From assembly GCA_031259605.1 (NCBI GenBank), contig JAIRLE010000208.1, forward strand, positions 1 to 11,888: a DNA stretch of 11,888 nt, read 5' to 3'. The number at the start of each line of letters is the position of its first letter. Within the stretch, counting starts at the first letter, position 1. The DNA is from Zoogloeaceae bacterium. Its GTDB lineage: Bacteria; Pseudomonadota; Gammaproteobacteria; Burkholderiales; Rhodocyclaceae. A program made the position numbers and the translations under genes. Shown here piece after piece: positions 5,798 to 11,888 of the stretch. The notes under the pieces are model-generated. The model did no database searches, was not told where the DNA came from, and saw nothing but the letters and a program-made list of their open reading frames with translations.

Positions 5798-7093
5798 TCA
5801 GTCCTCGGTCTTCAGTCCTCTGCCCGCAAAATATCGCTCCGCCGCGGCGATGGTGTGCTTGATGTCCGCCTCGCTGTGCGCGGCGGAAACAAAACCGGCT
5901 TCAAAGGCGGAAGGGGCGAAATAGTGACCGTCTTCCAGCATGGCGTGGAAGAAGCGGCCAAAAGCGGCGGTGTCGCAGCGCATGACCGCGGCGAAGCTGT
6001 CGGGACAGGCACGGGCAAAATAGAGGCCGAACATGCCGCCGATGTTTTGCGCGCAAAAATCGACGCCGTGCCGCCGCGCGGCGGCGGTCAAGCCCTGGCA
6101 GAGTTGTTGCGCGCGGGCGGAGAGCCGCTCGTAAAAGCCCGGCGCTTCGATGAGGCGCAAGGTGGCAAGACCGGCGGCAACGGCAACCGGATTGCCGGAC
6201 AGCGTGCCCGCCTGGTACACCGGCCCCAGCGGAGCGATTTTTTCCATGATGTCGCGGCGTCCGCCAAAGGCGGCCAGCGGCATTCCGCCGCCAATGACCT
6301 TGCCGAAGGTAGAGAGATCGGGGACGATGCCGAACAACCCCTGCGCGGAATCGAGGGCGACGCGAAAGCCGGTCATGACTTCATCGAAAATCAATAGCGC
6401 GCCGTGGCGGACGGTCAGCGCGCGCGCGGCAGCGAGAAAAGCGGGGTCGGGCGCGATCAGGTTCATGTTGCCGGCAACCGGCTCCACGATGATGGCGGCA
6501 ATGTCGTCGCCCTGCCGGGCGAAGGCTTCTTCCAGGGCGGCGGCATCGTTGTAGGGCAGCACCAGCGTATGACGGGCGGTATCCGCCGGAACGCCGGAGG
6601 ACGAAGGATTGCCAAAGGTCAGGAGGCCGGAACCCGCCTTGACCAACAGGCTGTCACTGTGTCCGTGGTAGCAGCCTTCGAATTTCACCAGCAGGTCGCG
6701 TCCGGTGTGGCCGCGCGCCAGGCGGATGGCGCTCATGGTGGCTTCTGTGCCGGAGGAGACCAGACGCACCATGTCTAGCGAGGGCGCGAGACGACAGAGG
6801 GTTTCCGCCAGTTCGATTTCGGCGGCAACCGGCGCGCCAAAGGAAAGGCCGTCAGCGGCGGCCTTGCGCACGGCCTCGATGACTTCGGGGTGCGCATGTC
6901 CCAGAATCAGCGGCCCCCAGGAACCCACGTAATCCAGGTATTGCCGCCCTTCCACGTCGGTTGCGCGCGCGCCCTGCCCCCTGACGAAAAAACGTGGCGC
7001 GCCGCCCACGGAACGGAAGGCGCGCACCGGGGAATTCACGCCGCCGGGAATATGCTTTTGGGCGCGTTCAAACAGTTCGGCATTGGTGCTCAT
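5798..7093 (-). CDS. hemL: Glutamate-1-semialdehyde 2,1-aminomutase HemL
   Basis: This 431-residue PLP enzyme converts glutamate-1-semialdehyde to 5-aminolevulinate, the C5 entry to haem and other tetrapyrroles, in the cytosol. Diagnostic segments are PGGVNSPVRAF (16-26), SSGTEATMSAIR (113-124), YHGHSD (142-147), FDEVMTGFR (236-244) and the PLP lysine Lys265 in STFGKVIGGGMP. The length is near the usual 425-430. The start ATG at 7093 has AGGAG about 11 nt upstream and lies 26 nt inside the end of thiE. It is the last gene of a thiD-thiE-hemL operon. The extreme C-terminus (GRGLKTED) is longer than the usual family ending just after the AxRxFA segment. It is encoded by a stretch with a 9-nt direct repeat next to the structured RNA element, so the tail may have been remodelled. 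Confidence 0.95.
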   Translation of the reverse strand: MSTNAELFERAQKHIPGGVNSPVRAFRSVGGAPRFFVRGQGARATDVEGRQYLDYVGSWGPLILGHAHPEVIEAVRKAAADGLSFGAPVAAEIELAETLCRLAPSLDMVRLVSSGTEATMSAIRLARGHTGRDLLVKFEGCYHGHSDSLLVKAGSGLLTFGNPSSSGVPADTARHTLVLPYNDAAALEEAFARQGDDIAAIIVEPVAGNMNLIAPDPAFLAAARALTVRHGALLIFDEVMTGFRVALDSAQGLFGIVPDLSTFGKVIGGGMPLAAFGGRRDIMEKIAPLGPVYQAGTLSGNPVAVAAGLATLRLIEAPGFYERLSARAQQLCQGLTAAARRHGVDFCAQNIGGMFGLYFARACPDSFAAVMRCDTAAFGRFFHAMLEDGHYFAPSAFEAGFVSAAHSEADIKHTIAAAERYFAGRGLKTED

Positions 7094-7739
7094 GGAAAAA
7101 AGTCTCCTGGAAAAGTTGCTGGTAGGCGCTGGCCCGCGCGCGGATGCGCGCGGGCGCGGATTGGAATTGGAAAAGATCGTGGAGGACGGCGATCATGGTC
7201 GCGCCCGCCTTGATGAGCGGCGCGGCGTTTTCCAGCGTGATGCCGCCGATGGCGCAAACCGGAAGGCAGAGCGCGCCGCGGGCGCGGGCAAGCAGGGCGG
7301 GCGCGGCCAGCGGCGCTTGCGGCTTGCTGGAAGAAACGTACATCGCGCCAAAGGCAACATAGTTTGCGCCCGCCGCCGCCGCGTTTTGCGCGCGCGCAAG
7401 GTCGTTGTAGCAGGAGGCGCCGATGATGGCGCTGTCGCCCAGCAGACGGCGGGCGGCGGCAAGGTTGCCGTCGTCGCGCCCCAGATGTACGCCATCCGCG
7501 CCGATATCGGCGGCAAGGCGCGGGTCATCGTTGATGATCAGGGCGGCATGGCGCTGTCGGCAAAGCGTTTGCAGCATGGCCGCCTGCGCGCGGCGCAGGG
7601 CGTCATCCGCCGTCTTGTTGCGGTATTGCAGCAGGCGGCAGCCGCCCGCGAGCAGGGCGCATACGACTTTCTCCAGCCAACGGGTGTCCGGCGTATCGGG
7701 GGTGAGGGCGTAGAGACCGGCAAGTTCAGGCGGCGACAT
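7068..7739 (-). CDS. thiE: Thiamine-phosphate synthase ThiE
   Basis: This 223-residue TIM-barrel enzyme joins HMP pyrophosphate and thiazole phosphate into thiamine phosphate. Family motifs in order are LQYRNK at 37-42 (pyrophosphate-binding strand), INDDPRLA at 69-76, DGVHLGRDD at 82-90, the flexible FGAMYVSSSKP loop at 130-140 in place of the more common FGPxFxTxTK, and AIGGI at 163-167. I chose Met at 7739 because the upstream in-frame extension to 7904 is low-complexity and runs through thiD; the chosen start overlaps the thiD end by 14 nt. The 3' end overlaps the hemL start by 26 nt, so the three genes are probably translationally coupled. Confidence 0.93.
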   Translation of the reverse strand: MSPPELAGLYALTPDTPDTRWLEKVVCALLAGGCRLLQYRNKTADDALRRAQAAMLQTLCRQRHAALIINDDPRLAADIGADGVHLGRDDGNLAAARRLLGDSAIIGASCYNDLARAQNAAAAGANYVAFGAMYVSSSKPQAPLAAPALLARARGALCLPVCAIGGITLENAAPLIKAGATMIAVLHDLFQFQSAPARIRARASAYQQLFQETFFHEHQCRTV

Positions 7740-8544
7740 GCGGTTGCCAGAAACGGCCGGGAATGCGCTGCCCCTTGCCGGGCGCGAAGGCGTGGGCGAG
7801 GCTTTGCCAGGTAAAGTCCTGCGCGGCGCGCGTGGCGCTTCGCATGTCCTTGCCCCGCGCCAGGTACGCGGCGCAGGCGGCGGCCAGCGTACAGCCGGAA
7901 CCATGGAAGTTGCCCGGCAACCGCTTCCAGGCGTTTTCTTCGAGCAGGCCGCTGGCGTCGTAAAGACGGTTGCAGACCGATTTTTCCGCCGTGTGCTCTC
8001 CGGTGAGCAGGACGTGGCGCGCGCCCAGGGCGACGAGCTGGGCGGCGATTTGCGCGAGGTCGTTTGTTTTGCATCCGCTCAAGCGGCGGGCTTCCGGGAT
8101 GTTGGGGGTTATCAGGGCGGCGCGCGGCAGGAGCCTTGTGCGCAGGACATCGATGAGGGCGTCGTCGGCAAGGGCGTCGCCGCGCCCGGAGGCGAGCACC
8201 GGATCGAGCACCAGCGGAATGTCCGGGTGTTCCGCCGCGATGTTCGCCGCGACGCGCGCGTTTTTTGCGCTGCCCAGCACACCGATCTTGAAGGCGGCGA
8301 CCGGCATGTCCGCCAGCACGGCGCGCGCCTGCGCCGCAACCCGCTGCGCGCCGACAGGATGGAGGTCATGGACGCCGGTCGTGTCCTGCACGGTCAGGGC
8401 GGTGATTGCCGTGGCCGGGTGGCAGCCCAGTGCGGCGAGAGTCAGCAGATCCGCCTGCGCGCCCGCGCCCGCCACGGGATCGCTGGCGGCAAGGATCAGC
8501 ACGACGGGCGGAGGCTTTTGCGGGGAGAAAAAGGCGCGTGGCAT
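7726..8544 (-). CDS. thiD: Hydroxymethylpyrimidine/phosphomethylpyrimidine kinase ThiD
   Basis: This 272-residue ribokinase-fold kinase phosphorylates HMP and then HMP-P to HMP pyrophosphate, the substrate of ThiE encoded next. The N-terminal substrate loop AASDPVAGAGAQADL (19-33) corresponds to the usual GxDxSGGAGxQADL, with the Ser-Gly-Gly part changed to Val-Ala-Gly. The ITALTVQDT strand is at 47-55, the DPVLASGRGDAL loop at 114-125, and the anion-hole and catalytic Cys segment NFHGSGCTLAAA at 212-223, with Cys218. The start at 8544 gives a full-length protein. A weak AGG lies about 10 nt upstream. It is the first gene of the - strand operon. I see no TPP riboswitch (no CUGAGA-type THI-box core) in the 214 nt upstream. 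Confidence 0.93.
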   Translation of the reverse strand: MPRAFFSPQKPPPVVLILAASDPVAGAGAQADLLTLAALGCHPATAITALTVQDTTGVHDLHPVGAQRVAAQARAVLADMPVAAFKIGVLGSAKNARVAANIAAEHPDIPLVLDPVLASGRGDALADDALIDVLRTRLLPRAALITPNIPEARRLSGCKTNDLAQIAAQLVALGARHVLLTGEHTAEKSVCNRLYDASGLLEENAWKRLPGNFHGSGCTLAAACAAYLARGKDMRSATRAAQDFTWQSLAHAFAPGKGQRIPGRFWQPHVAA

Positions 8545-8758
8545 GGATTTTTTGCCTGGGCGTCAAAAAATGCGGGAAAGATGCAACGCGAACGCTCGGC
8601 GTTAAAAAAGTGGCGAATCGGCAGGCAATTGGGTAATATTGACGTGATTTTACCTGAAAGCGCCCAATGATTCATGCGTAAGCAACATCATTGCGTTCAA
8701 AATTGGATTACACTCGCGCATTTGCCGAGACTGGCCAGGTTACGGGGAGTCGGAAAAA
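8545..8758. promoter_or_regulatory. Divergent intergenic region between thiD and pilG
   Basis: This 214-nt spacer must hold the promoters of the - strand thiD-thiE-hemL operon and probably of the + strand pil operon. It is less GC-rich than the flanking genes. I find partial hexamers only (TTGACG at 8639-8644, TAATAT at 8634-8639, TACACT at 8709-8714), none with a convincing partner at 16-18 nt. No small ORF, TPP riboswitch or clear terminator is visible. Confidence 0.5.
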
Positions 8759-9154
8759 TTGATTGATTTGGAGAGGCTAAAAGGCACGAAGGTGATGGTG
8801 ATTGATGACAGTCACACCATACGTCGCAGTGCGGAAATCTTTCTCGCCCAAGGCGGCTGCGGCGTCATTCTGGCGGAAAACGGCTTTGACGCGCTGGGCA
8901 AGATCGCCGCTTTCCGTCCGGACATCATTTTCTGTGACATCATGATGCCGCGTCTGGATGGTTATCAGACCTGCGCCCTGTTGAAACAGAACGACAATTA
9001 CCGAAGGATTCCCGTGATCATGCTTTCTTCCAAGGACGGTCTGTTCGACCGCGCCAAGGGACGCTTGGCAGGCTCCAACCACTATCTGACCAAGCCCTTC
9101 ACCAAGGACAGTTTGCTGCAAACTGTGGCGGATTTCGCGTTCGCCCAGAAGTAG
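8759..9154 (+). CDS. pilG: Twitching motility response regulator PilG
   Basis: This 131-residue stand-alone receiver domain is the CheY-like output regulator of the type IV pilus chemosensory system. Acidic pocket residues are Asp16 and Asp17 (VIDDSHTIRR), the phosphoacceptor is Asp60 (FCDIMMPRLDGYQT), the switch Ser is Ser90 (MLSSKDGLFD) and the conserved Lys is Lys112 (LTKPF). The segments MMPRLDGYQTCALLK and SSKDGLFDRAKGR are typical of PilG rather than generic CheY. The start is TTG at 8759, chosen because GGGGAG (8744-8749) lies 9 nt upstream and the resulting N-terminus fits the family; no closer ATG does. It is first in a pilG-pilH-pilI-pilJ operon. The neighbours and the domain make the assignment secure. 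Confidence 0.93.
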   Translation: MIDLERLKGTKVMVIDDSHTIRRSAEIFLAQGGCGVILAENGFDALGKIAAFRPDIIFCDIMMPRLDGYQTCALLKQNDNYRRIPVIMLSSKDGLFDRAKGRLAGSNHYLTKPFTKDSLLQTVADFAFAQK

Positions 9155-9177
9155 GGATTTTTCCAGGAGAAATTGCA

Positions 9178-9543
9178 ATGCCCGTAAAAAGAATTCTTGT
9201 TGTCGACGATTCTCCCACGGAACGTTTCGTCACAAGCGAACTGCTGACCAAACATGGTTACGAGGTCATCACCGCTGAAAATGGCGCGGACGGCATTGTC
9301 AAGGCCAAGACGACCCGGCCCGATCTGGTGTTGATGGACGTCATCATGCCCGGTACCAACGGCTACCAGGCAACACGCATGTTGGCCAAGGATCCGGCCA
9401 CCGGGCAGATTCCCGTCATCCTGTGCACTTCCAAGGGACAGGAAACCGACAAGATCTGGGGCTTGCGGCAAGGCGCGGTGGATTACCTGGTCAAGCCGGT
9501 CAATCACGCAGAGTTGTTGCAGAAGATCGCAGCGTTACCCTAA
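9178..9543 (+). CDS. pilH: Twitching motility response regulator PilH
   Basis: This 121-residue single receiver domain is the second CheY-like protein of the Pil-Chp pathway; in characterised systems PilH modulates or drains phosphoryl flow from ChpA relative to PilG. The key residues are Asp10 and Asp11 (VVDDSPTER), phosphoacceptor Asp54 (LMDVIMPGTNGYQATR), switch Thr84 and Lys106 (VKPVN). The CTSKGQETDKIWGLRQGA segment (83-100) is characteristic of PilH. AGGAGA at 9165-9170 lies 7 nt before the ATG. It is separated from pilG by 23 nt and from pilI by 18 nt, consistent with one transcript. Confidence 0.94.
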   Translation: MPVKRILVVDDSPTERFVTSELLTKHGYEVITAENGADGIVKAKTTRPDLVLMDVIMPGTNGYQATRMLAKDPATGQIPVILCTSKGQETDKIWGLRQGAVDYLVKPVNHAELLQKIAALP

Positions 9544-9561
9544 CCTTTCCGGTAGATTTTT

Positions 9562-10077
9562 ATGTCACGACGCACCAGTCTGCGTGAATTTCAGGAGCAC
9601 CTCTCCAGCCGTCTTGCGGGAGCCGCCCAGGGAGAGACCACGTCATCCCTGCTTGGCGCGCAGGCCGGCAAGACGCTCTGGCTGCTGGATTTATCCGAAT
9701 CCGGCGAAATCGTGCCGCCGCCGCCCATGACCAGTGTGCCGCTGACCACGCCGGCGTTTTCCGGCTTGGCCAATATCCGCGGCAATCTGTACGCTGTCAC
9801 CGATTTCCCCGCCTTCCTGGGAGAAGCGCCGACTCCCCCGCAAGCGCCGGGGGCGCGTCTTTTGCTGGTGGGTGTGCGTCACGGCAACAATGCCGCGTTG
9901 CTGGTGTCCCGTCTGCTGGGATTGAAAAACCCGGCGGACTTCAGCGTGGAACCCGCGCCGCCCGAAGCGCCCGCCTGGAATACTGCTTCCCTGATCGACA
10001 AGGATGGCTGCAAGTGGCGTCGCCTCGATCTGGGCGCTTTGCTTTCCGACCCCCGATTTATCAATATTGTCGCCTGA
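9562..10077 (+). CDS. pilI: CheW-like adaptor PilI
   Basis: This 171-residue CheW-domain protein is expected to couple the PilJ transducer to the histidine kinase ChpA/PilL, whose gene is not in the window. Sequence conservation is low, as usual for PilI, but several cues are visible: an N-terminal LREFQEHLSSRL helix, the GLANIRGNLYAVTDFPAFLG segment (about 71-90) matching the CheW strand and turn where a conserved Arg-Gly contacts receptors, LLLVGVRHGNNAALLVSRLLGL (about 103-124), and a C-terminal LIDKDGCKWRRLDLGALL stretch. The ribosome binding site is weak (GGTAGA at 9551-9556), so translation may depend partly on coupling with pilH. Position between pilH and pilJ supports the call strongly. 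Confidence 0.9.
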   Translation: MSRRTSLREFQEHLSSRLAGAAQGETTSSLLGAQAGKTLWLLDLSESGEIVPPPPMTSVPLTTPAFSGLANIRGNLYAVTDFPAFLGEAPTPPQAPGARLLLVGVRHGNNAALLVSRLLGLKNPADFSVEPAPPEAPAWNTASLIDKDGCKWRRLDLGALLSDPRFINIVA

Positions 10078-10092
10078 TTGCGGAGATTAGAC

Positions 10093-11888
10093 ATGGCTTT
10101 CAAGATGGATTCGCCCAAGTTGTTCGGCAACAAGAAACCGTTGGATGATGGAATGACCATTGCGCCGGGTCTCGGCGCCAACAAACGGGCCAAGAGCGGT
10201 AAAGTGGCCGTCAAGAGCAAAACCGAGGATGTGCGGGACAGTCGGCGCAGCATGGTGACGCTCGGCGTGTTTCTGGCGGCGGTGGCTTTGAGCATCATCG
10301 GCGTGGTCACCTACGATAACGTCATGTACTCCAGGGGTACCGCCTACATTTCCGCCGCCGGGGAAATGCGGATGTTGTCGCAGCGTTTGGCAAAAAGCTC
10401 TTCGCTGGCCTTGCAGGGGAGCGCGCCTTCGTTTGTCCAGTTGAGAGATTCGCGCGAACAATTTGGCCGTTTGTTGCGGCAACTGGTCACGGGCGGCACC
10501 GTCGATGGCGTCTACGTTCCGCCGTCGCCGGACAGTGTGCGCAAGGAACTGGACGTGCTGGAAAAACACTGGGAGAAGTTCGAAAAGGCGGCAACCACCC
10601 TGCTTACCCAGGAACAGCACCTGATTACCCTGGGGAAAAGCGTGGCCGCCATTGACGAGCGCAATACCGAATTGCTGGAATTGAGCGCGCAGCTGACCAC
10701 CACCAAGTTGCAGGACGGCAGCGGCATCCGGGATGTCGGCGCGGCCAGCCAGTTGGTCATGTTGAGCCAGCGCATCGCCAAGAACGCCAATGCCCTGCTG
10801 GGCGGCGGGTCCATCCGTTCGGAAGTGGCCTTCATGCTGAGCAAGGACAAGGAAGCCTTCCAGGCCATTCTTGCAAACCTGACGCGGGATAACAATCCAG
10901 CGGAAACACGCGAGACGCTGAAGAGAATCTCGGCGGTATTCGCCGTCTATCAGGGCGCGATTGAAGCCGTGCTGGAAAACCTGCAATCCTTGGTGCAAGC
11001 CAAGTTGTCCGGCAGCGAAATCTTCAATGAGAGCGACACCCTGCTGGAAGAGGCCAATGCCTTGCAGGCCGCCTATCAATCCGAACTTTCGGCGCGCGGC
11101 GTCTTCTTTGGTCTCATGTTGACGCTGGCTCTGGCGTTCATCGGCATCCTGCTCGGAATGATGAGAATCAACAGCAACGACATGAAAAAGCGTGCCGAAG
11201 AAGCCGAGACGCAGCACAAGGAAGCGGATCGCCAGCGTCAGGCTTCCGAATCCACCAACCGCCAGAACCAGGACGCCATCTTGCGCCTGATGAACGAGCT
11301 GGGCGATTTGGCCGACGGCGACCTGACCGTTACCGCCACGGTGTCGGAAGACATCACCGGGGCGATTGCCGATTCCATCAACTACACGATTGAAGAATTG
11401 CGCGTACTGGTCGGACGCATCAACGACGCCGCCCTGCGCGTGACCCAGGCGACGGAAATCGCGCGCGCGACCTCGATGGAACTGATGGGCGCCGCCGAAA
11501 AGCAAAGCGAGGAAATCAACATCGCAGGCGAGTCGGCCTTGCAGATGGCGAAATCGATGAACGATGTTTCCAGTCACGCCGGCCAGTCGGCGCAGGTGGC
11601 GCGCGCCTCGTTGGCCGCCGCCGACAAGGGCGCGACCGCCGTGCAGGATTCCATCCGCAGCATGGACGAGATTCGTGTGCAGATTCAGGAGACCTCCAAG
11701 CGTATCAAGCGGTTGGGTGAATCCTCGCAGGAAATCGGCGAAATCGTGGAACTGATTTCCGACATTACCGAACAGACCAACGTGCTGGCATTGAATGCCG
11801 CCATCCAGGCCGCTTCGGCGGGCGAGGCCGGACGCGGCTTCACTGTGGTTGCGGAAGAAGTGCAGCGGCTGGCGGAACGTTCCGCCGA
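10093..11888 (+). CDS. pilJ: Type IV pilus methyl-accepting transducer PilJ, cut by the window end
   Basis: Open to the right edge (598 codons seen), this inner-membrane chemoreceptor senses a pilus-linked signal and controls ChpA kinase activity. The cytoplasmic N-terminus (1-53) is basic; TM1 spans about 54-74. The periplasmic region (about 75-335) contains two copies of the PilJ-type motif, AAGEMRMLSQRLAK (88-101) and AASQLVMLSQRIAK (217-230). TM2 spans about 335-357. A coiled linker and HAMP-like segment (about 362-445) leads into the MCP signalling domain. The highly conserved hairpin tip is at about 556-585: ISDITEQTNVLALNAA, then AGEAGRGF. The start ATG 10093 has GGAG at 10082-10085. 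Only the descending helix after the tip is missing, so the full protein should be roughly 680 residues or more by family norm. Confidence 0.94.
   Translation, partial: MAFKMDSPKLFGNKKPLDDGMTIAPGLGANKRAKSGKVAVKSKTEDVRDSRRSMVTLGVFLAAVALSIIGVVTYDNVMYSRGTAYISAAGEMRMLSQRLAKSSSLALQGSAPSFVQLRDSREQFGRLLRQLVTGGTVDGVYVPPSPDSVRKELDVLEKHWEKFEKAATTLLTQEQHLITLGKSVAAIDERNTELLELSAQLTTTKLQDGSGIRDVGAASQLVMLSQRIAKNANALLGGGSIRSEVAFMLSKDKEAFQAILANLTRDNNPAETRETLKRISAVFAVYQGAIEAVLENLQSLVQAKLSGSEIFNESDTLLEEANALQAAYQSELSARGVFFGLMLTLALAFIGILLGMMRINSNDMKKRAEEAETQHKEADRQRQASESTNRQNQDAILRLMNELGDLADGDLTVTATVSEDITGAIADSINYTIEELRVLVGRINDAALRVTQATEIARATSMELMGAAEKQSEEINIAGESALQMAKSMNDVSSHAGQSAQVARASLAAADKGATAVQDSIRSMDEIRVQIQETSKRIKRLGESSQEIGEIVELISDITEQTNVLALNAAIQAASAGEAGRGFTVVAEEVQRLAERSA

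Noticed and set aside
5610..5798. CRISPR array or transposon with terminal inverted repeats in the soxA-hemL gap.
   Set aside because: No regularly spaced direct repeats are present, no transposase is encoded, and no matching terminal repeats or target duplication bracket the region.
5783..6397. A 204-codon + strand frame opposite hemL, starting just after the RNA element, checked as a possible nuclease partner.
   Set aside because: It has no HNH or RuvC motif; its sequence is the antisense shadow of hemL. No IscB or TnpB ORF adjoins the RNA.
10087..11577. A 496-codon open frame on the - strand across pilJ.
   Set aside because: It is opposite a well-supported PilJ with transmembrane segments and the MCP hairpin motif; composition is shadow-like (His, Gln, Arg, Gly) and there is no ribosome binding site or context of its own.

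Overview
The window reads as a chromosomal segment of a GC-rich betaproteobacterium. The hemL-thiE-thiD block facing away from a pilG-pilH-pilI-pilJ cluster is an arrangement I associate with Rhodocyclales and Nitrosomonadales-like Betaproteobacteria. That taxonomic call is inference from gene order and composition, not from a marker gene.

Left part (1-5518, + strand): a one-carbon operon, purU-soxB-soxD-soxA, behind a near-consensus sigma-70 promoter (TTGACA, 17 nt, CATAAT). A 19-nt imperfect inverted repeat lies just upstream of the -35 box. The sox genes encode the beta, delta and alpha subunits of a heterotetrameric-type sarcosine oxidase. This enzyme oxidises sarcosine to glycine and can pass the C1 unit to tetrahydrofolate. 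PurU, which hydrolyses 10-formyl-THF to formate and THF, would recycle the folate. The gamma subunit gene (soxG), normally expected right after soxA, is not in the window, and the delta subunit lacks two of the expected zinc ligands.

Intergenic 5519-5797: no credible gene, but the most unusual sequence of the window. About 150 nt (roughly 5626-5784) folds on the + strand into a compact multi-branched structure. An 8-bp closing stem encloses at least three hairpins with A-rich loops, followed by a 10-bp terminal hairpin and a short T run. Layout and several sequence blocks resemble HEARO RNAs, the noncoding RNAs that accompany IscB-type HNH nucleases (omega RNAs of IS200/IS605-related elements). 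No nuclease ORF is next to it, so this would be a stand-alone copy. The identification rests on pattern recognition and needs a covariance-model search.

Middle (5798-8544, - strand): a tight operon thiD-thiE-hemL with overlapping genes. It covers HMP/HMP-P kinase and thiamine-phosphate synthase (thiamin biosynthesis), then glutamate-1-semialdehyde aminomutase (tetrapyrrole biosynthesis). No TPP riboswitch is visible upstream.

Right part (8759-11888, + strand): the start of a type IV pilus chemosensory (Pil-Chp) operon: two single-domain response regulators (PilG, PilH), a CheW-like adaptor (PilI) and a methyl-accepting transducer (PilJ) cut by the window end. Together they control twitching motility.
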